9,434 nucleotides of DNA from a candidate division Zixibacteria bacterium 4484_93 (lineage in GTDB: Bacteria; UBP14; UBA6098; 4484-93), in the NCBI GenBank assembly GCA_002085385.1, contig NATO01000040.1:1-9434 (forward strand), given 5' to 3'. The notes under the pieces were generated by a model that made no database searches, was not told where the DNA came from, and was given only the letters and a program-made list of their open reading frames with translations. This document shows, in pieces, positions 7,157 through 9,434 of this stretch (position 1 is the stretch's first letter; each line of letters starts with the position of its first letter). A program made the translations under genes and the position numbers.

Positions 7157-7822
7157 CTACTTGATGAGCCGGCCAAGCCTCTTCCAGCGAACCCTCATCG
7201 GGAAGTGAAACAGATCATAGAAGAAGAGCCTGATGAAATCTATGATATACGGTGGATTGAGGCTCGGAGCATTCGGGTCAGGACTCCAGGAGAAATAGAT
7301 TATGAGCGGCTTGGCACGGATAAACTTTTTAGCCAGCGGTCCCCAGAAGCGGGAATCGGCACTGTTGTCCCTGTTGTCTCCCATCATAAAGAAGTAACCA
7401 GGTGGAACTGTATAGGGACCAAAGTTATCCCGATTGGAAACAGAGGATGGGAGGACCTCCGGGTCGATATACTTTGCGCCCGGTGGGTCTGGGAACGGAA
7501 CACCATCGACAAAAAGCACCTTGTCGCGGACAAAAACTGTCTGCCCACCAACAGCAACGCACCTCTTTACATAATCCTTCCTCGGGTTCAACGGATACTT
7601 GAATATGACAATATCACCGGGATGTGGCTCTCGAAGGCGATATGTTATCTTCTCACCCAGAAGGAAATCTCCGATGAGCAATGTATCCTCCATAGAGCCG
7701 GTGGGAATCCTATATGCCTGTATAAGGAAAGCACGGAGAATAAGAGCAATAATAAGTGCGGAGACAATTGTCTCCACCCACTCACGGAACTTGCTTTTTT
7801 TCTTCTTTTTCTTCTTTGCCAT
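7157..7822 (-). CDS. lepB: Signal peptidase I
   Basis: LepB is the membrane serine protease that removes signal peptides from Sec-exported proteins. The 221-aa product has a very basic N-terminus (seven consecutive Lys, residues 3-9), one transmembrane helix at about 17-34 and a periplasmic catalytic domain. The catalytic Ser43 lies in RIPTGSMEDTL (box B), the general-base Lys86 in DYVKRCVAVGG (box D), and GDNRDNSADSRFWG (148-161) is box E; PGDIVIFKYP (68-77) is box C. The length is typical for single-helix SPases. Its ATG shares one base with the pyrF stop (TGATG at 7824-7820), and its TAG is followed after one base by the hemW start, so translation is probably coupled on both sides. It would process secreted proteins moved by SecA, including the barrel/OmpA protein encoded downstream. 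Confidence 0.97.
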   Translation of the reverse strand: MAKKKKKKKSKFREWVETIVSALIIALILRAFLIQAYRIPTGSMEDTLLIGDFLLGEKITYRLREPHPGDIVIFKYPLNPRKDYVKRCVAVGGQTVFVRDKVLFVDGVPFPDPPGAKYIDPEVLPSSVSNRDNFGPYTVPPGYFFMMGDNRDNSADSRFWGPLAKKFIRAKPLIIYFSWSPDPNAPSLNPPYIIDFIRLFFYDLFHFPMRVRWKRLGRLIK

Positions 7823-8661
7823 CAGGTATCCAGAAGTGCAATTTGTTCATCTATCTTCTCGATATAAAACAGTGTTCGCTCCCGCACAAGATTGCTGTAT
7901 TCCGCCCTTCCCTCAGGATAGATTATCGCACGGGAAACAGGGATAACCGGCAAGATACCACTCCTCGTCCTGCCATATTGAATGGCAACCTTCAGGTCAC
8001 CATCCTGAGCTCCAATACCAGGGGTCAGAAAGACAAGCTCAGGGACCTCTTTACGGAGAATAGATAACTCATCTGGATGCGTTGCGCCAACAACAAGCCC
8101 GATATTGCCATATTTCTCGTTCCAGGAAGAAACCTTCCGTGCCACCTCAAGATAGAGAGTCTTCTTATCCACAGAAAAGTGCTGGAAATCCAATGCACCG
8201 GGATTGGAGGTGAGACAGAGAACGAATACCCCTCTATCCCGGTATTCAAAGAATGGAACGAGCGAATCCTCGCCGAAATACGGATTGACTGTGGTGGCGT
8301 CGGCACCGAAGTAGTCAAATATCGCCTCCGCATAGGCACAACTCGTCGAGCCGATGTCCCCTCGCTTGGCATCGAGTATAACATACATATCACTCGGGAT
8401 ATAATCGAGCACCCGCTTCAGGGAAGCGAATCCCTCATAACCGAGCCGCTCAAAGAAGGCGATATTTATCTTGTATCCGGGAACGAGACCAACTGTCCCA
8501 TCAATAACCGCTTTTGAGAAGCAATATAATGGGTCCGAGGTGTGCAGAAAAGCTTCTGGCATTCTGTCGAGTCTCGGGTCTATACCGACAACAAGCGGGG
8601 TCACTCCCCTCTCACTAAACTCTGTGAGCCTGTCAAAAAAACAGCCCCCACTATTTGCCAT
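7822..8661 (-). CDS. pyrF: Orotidine 5'-phosphate decarboxylase (type 2 subfamily)
   Basis: PyrF converts orotidine 5'-monophosphate to UMP, the last step of de novo pyrimidine synthesis, in the cytosol. The 279-aa product contains VVGIDPRLDRMP (24-35), the catalytic DAKRGDIGST (97-106; Lys99 and the flanking Asp residues form the charged network), TVNPYFGEDSL (124-134), LTSNPGA (150-156), TPGIGAQDGD (213-222) and a phosphate-binding VSRAIIY (242-248). Length and DAKRGDIGST fit the longer type 2 (TIGR02127-like) subfamily rather than the roughly 230-aa E. coli type. The ATG overlaps the rpmE stop by one base (TAATG at 8663-8659) and no good Shine-Dalgarno precedes it, so translation is probably coupled to rpmE. 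No other pyrimidine gene is in the window. Confidence 0.97.
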   Translation of the reverse strand: MANSGGCFFDRLTEFSERGVTPLVVGIDPRLDRMPEAFLHTSDPLYCFSKAVIDGTVGLVPGYKINIAFFERLGYEGFASLKRVLDYIPSDMYVILDAKRGDIGSTSCAYAEAIFDYFGADATTVNPYFGEDSLVPFFEYRDRGVFVLCLTSNPGALDFQHFSVDKKTLYLEVARKVSSWNEKYGNIGLVVGATHPDELSILRKEVPELVFLTPGIGAQDGDLKVAIQYGRTRSGILPVIPVSRAIIYPEGRAEYSNLVRERTLFYIEKIDEQIALLDT

Positions 8662-8861
8662 TATTTTAGCCCGTATCTCTTCTTGAAACGCTCCACCCTG
8701 CCACCTGTATCAACTATCTTCTGCTGACCAGTGAAGAACGGATGACACTTGTAGCAAACCTCGACATGAAGTGTTTTCTTCGTTGAGCCGACCTTCCAGC
8801 TATTCCCACAGGCACAGGTAACCGTTGCCTCATAATACTTTGGATGTATTCCCTTTTTCAT
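8661..8861 (-). CDS. rpmE: 50S ribosomal protein L31, zinc-binding form
   Basis: L31 belongs to the large ribosomal subunit and bridges to the small one. The 66-aa product begins MKKGIHPKYYEATVTC and carries the zinc-ribbon cysteines C16, C18, C36 and C39 (CxC ... CYKC), so it is the C+ form, not the zinc-independent paralogue. The FFTGQQKIVDTGGRVERFKKRYG stretch is typical of the C-terminal half; length is normal. It has the strongest ribosome-binding site in the window, AAGGAGGT eight nt before the ATG, and a candidate promoter just upstream, so it heads the rpmE-pyrF-lepB-hemW run. Its TAA stop shares its last base with the pyrF ATG. Confidence 0.97.
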   Translation of the reverse strand: MKKGIHPKYYEATVTCACGNSWKVGSTKKTLHVEVCYKCHPFFTGQQKIVDTGGRVERFKKRYGLK

Positions 8862-8869
8862 CTTATCTG

Positions 8870-8877
8870 ACCTCCTT
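8870..8877 (-). promoter_or_regulatory. Strong ribosome-binding site of rpmE
   Basis: AAGGAGGT on the minus strand, 8 nt before the rpmE ATG at 8861-8859: a near-complete complement of the 16S rRNA 3' end. It fits high expression of a ribosomal protein and fixes the start. Confidence 0.85.
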
Positions 8878-8893
8878 CAAGCTCAAAAATTTC

Positions 8894-8921
8894 AATATAC
8901 AACCATTTTCATATTTTGCAA
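8894..8921 (-). promoter_or_regulatory. Candidate sigma70-type promoter for rpmE-pyrF-lepB-hemW
   Basis: In the 75-bp gap between gcvT and rpmE, the minus strand has TTGCAA (8921-8916), a 16-nt AT-rich spacer and TATATT (8899-8894). Both boxes are imperfect and an alternative TTGTTG lies three bases further upstream with a 19-nt spacer. The leader would be about 25 nt and holds the ribosome-binding site. No terminator hairpin for gcvT is visible in this gap, so read-through from gcvT is also possible. Confidence 0.5.
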
Positions 8922-8936
8922 CAACTTTTTGTATCC

Positions 8937-9434
8937 TTACTTATGGGAGCCTTTCTTCCAGAACGGCGGTTTTATAATCTCGGCAGGGTAGTCTCTCCCC
9001 CTTACCTCGATATACACCATCTCACCTATCTTCGCATATTCCCTCGGGATGTAACCGAGAGCTATCCCCTTCTCAAGAGAAGGAGAGAATACCCCGCTTG
9101 TTACCTCCCCTATCTTCTCTCCATTTTTCTTTATCGGATAGTGCTGGCGCGGGAATGCCCTATCCCTCAGGACAAACGAGGTAAGTTTCCTCTTGGTTCC
9201 CTCCTCCTTTACCCTCATTATAGCATCCCTGCCAACAAAATCCCCCTTGTGAACCTTCACAATCCAGCCAAGCCCCGCCTCGATTGGGTTTGTCGTCTTG
9301 TCTATATCGTTGCCATAGAGGCAATATTTCATCTCAAGTCGAAGGGAGTCCCTCGCTCCGAGACCAACGGGCTTTATATCGAATTCTCTCCCCGCATCCT
9401 CGACAGCATCCCACATAGGTTCGCAGGCATCGGG
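8937..9434 (-). CDS. gcvT: Glycine cleavage system T protein (aminomethyltransferase), C-terminal 165 residues, 5' end outside window
   Basis: GcvT takes the aminomethyl group from the lipoylated H protein and forms 5,10-methylenetetrahydrofolate and ammonia. Only the C-terminal part is present: the frame is open from the window edge to the TAA at 8939-8937. An internal Met at 9416 is not the start, because the frame continues upstream as PDACEP and the family needs about 200 more residues before it. Family motifs are PVGLGARDSLRLE (fragment residues 22-34), YGNDID (40-45), NPIEAGLGW (49-57) and DFVGRDAI. The C-terminal barrel follows, with GEVTSGVFSPSL and KGIALGYIP. It ends in a basic tail, WKKGSHK. 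It is on the same strand as rpmE and separated from it by 75 bp. Whether other gcv genes lie upstream cannot be seen. Confidence 0.95.
   Translation of the reverse strand, partial: PDACEPMWDAVEDAGREFDIKPVGLGARDSLRLEMKYCLYGNDIDKTTNPIEAGLGWIVKVHKGDFVGRDAIMRVKEEGTKRKLTSFVLRDRAFPRQHYPIKKNGEKIGEVTSGVFSPSLEKGIALGYIPREYAKIGEMVYIEVRGRDYPAEIIKPPFWKKGSHK

Noticed and set aside
7156..7176. TTG start for hemW giving a seven-residue extension
   Set aside because: Possible, but the ATG 1 nt after the lepB stop gives the usual HemW N-terminus and avoids a 20-nt overlap; the TTG has only a weak purine stretch very close to it.
7205..7867. A 220-codon open frame on the plus strand
   Set aside because: It is antisense to lepB and the end of pyrF, both of which keep catalytic motifs; it is a by-product of codon use.
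8862..8936. Terminator, Zur box or L31 leader in the gap before rpmE
   Set aside because: No stem-loop with a T tract and no clear palindrome was found by eye; the leader after the candidate promoter is only about 25 nt.
1..9434. tRNA genes, CRISPR arrays, insertion sequences, attachment sites
   Set aside because: Almost the whole window is conserved coding sequence and the gaps (25, 64 and 75 bp) are too short; no spaced repeats or transposase motifs were seen.

Overview
The window is a densely packed block of bacterial housekeeping and cell-envelope genes, every one on the minus strand, so transcription runs from high to low coordinates. The organism cannot be named. Three signs point to a member of, or relative of, the FCB superphylum (Bacteroidetes, Fibrobacteres and the candidate phyla around them): a SecA with a long charged insertion before its ATP-binding motif, an exported protein ending in a type IX secretion (T9SS) type A-like sorting domain, and a PorV/PorQ-type outer-membrane barrel. 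A near-consensus sigma70 promoter and strong Shine-Dalgarno sites at operon heads are unlike typical Bacteroidetes, so an uncultured FCB-related phylum is my best guess (inference).

Layout in direction of transcription. (1) 9434-8937: C-terminal part of the glycine-cleavage T protein gcvT, cut by the window edge. (2) 8861-6052: a tight four-gene run rpmE (ribosomal protein L31), pyrF (OMP decarboxylase), lepB (signal peptidase I) and hemW (radical-SAM haem chaperone-like). It has a candidate promoter and a near-perfect ribosome-binding site at its head, and 1-nt overlaps or a 1-nt gap at its internal junctions. (3) A 64-bp gap at 5988-6051 carries a TTGACT-N17-TATAAT promoter whose -35 box overlaps the hemW stop codon. 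(4) 5987-1: a second run with a 965-aa PorV-like barrel fused to CARDB and three OmpA-like modules, a 362-aa lipoprotein-like protein with a T9SS-type C-terminal domain, and secA, cut at codon 658 by the window start.

Four of the seven complete or partial genes from lepB onward concern protein export or the envelope: LepB cleaves signal peptides, SecA drives Sec translocation, the 965-aa protein looks like an outer-membrane barrel with its own peptidoglycan anchor, and its neighbour carries a T9SS-type sorting domain. The most interesting object is the 965-aa fusion. Known T9SS machines use PorV (a barrel) and a separate OmpA-family peptidoglycan-binding protein (PorE); here a PorV-family-like barrel and a peptidoglycan-binding-competent OmpA domain sit in one chain, next to a candidate T9SS cargo protein and secA. 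That functional link is a hypothesis, not shown by the sequence. No RNA genes, mobile elements, CRISPR arrays or long repeats were seen, and no intergenic gap exceeds about 75 bp.
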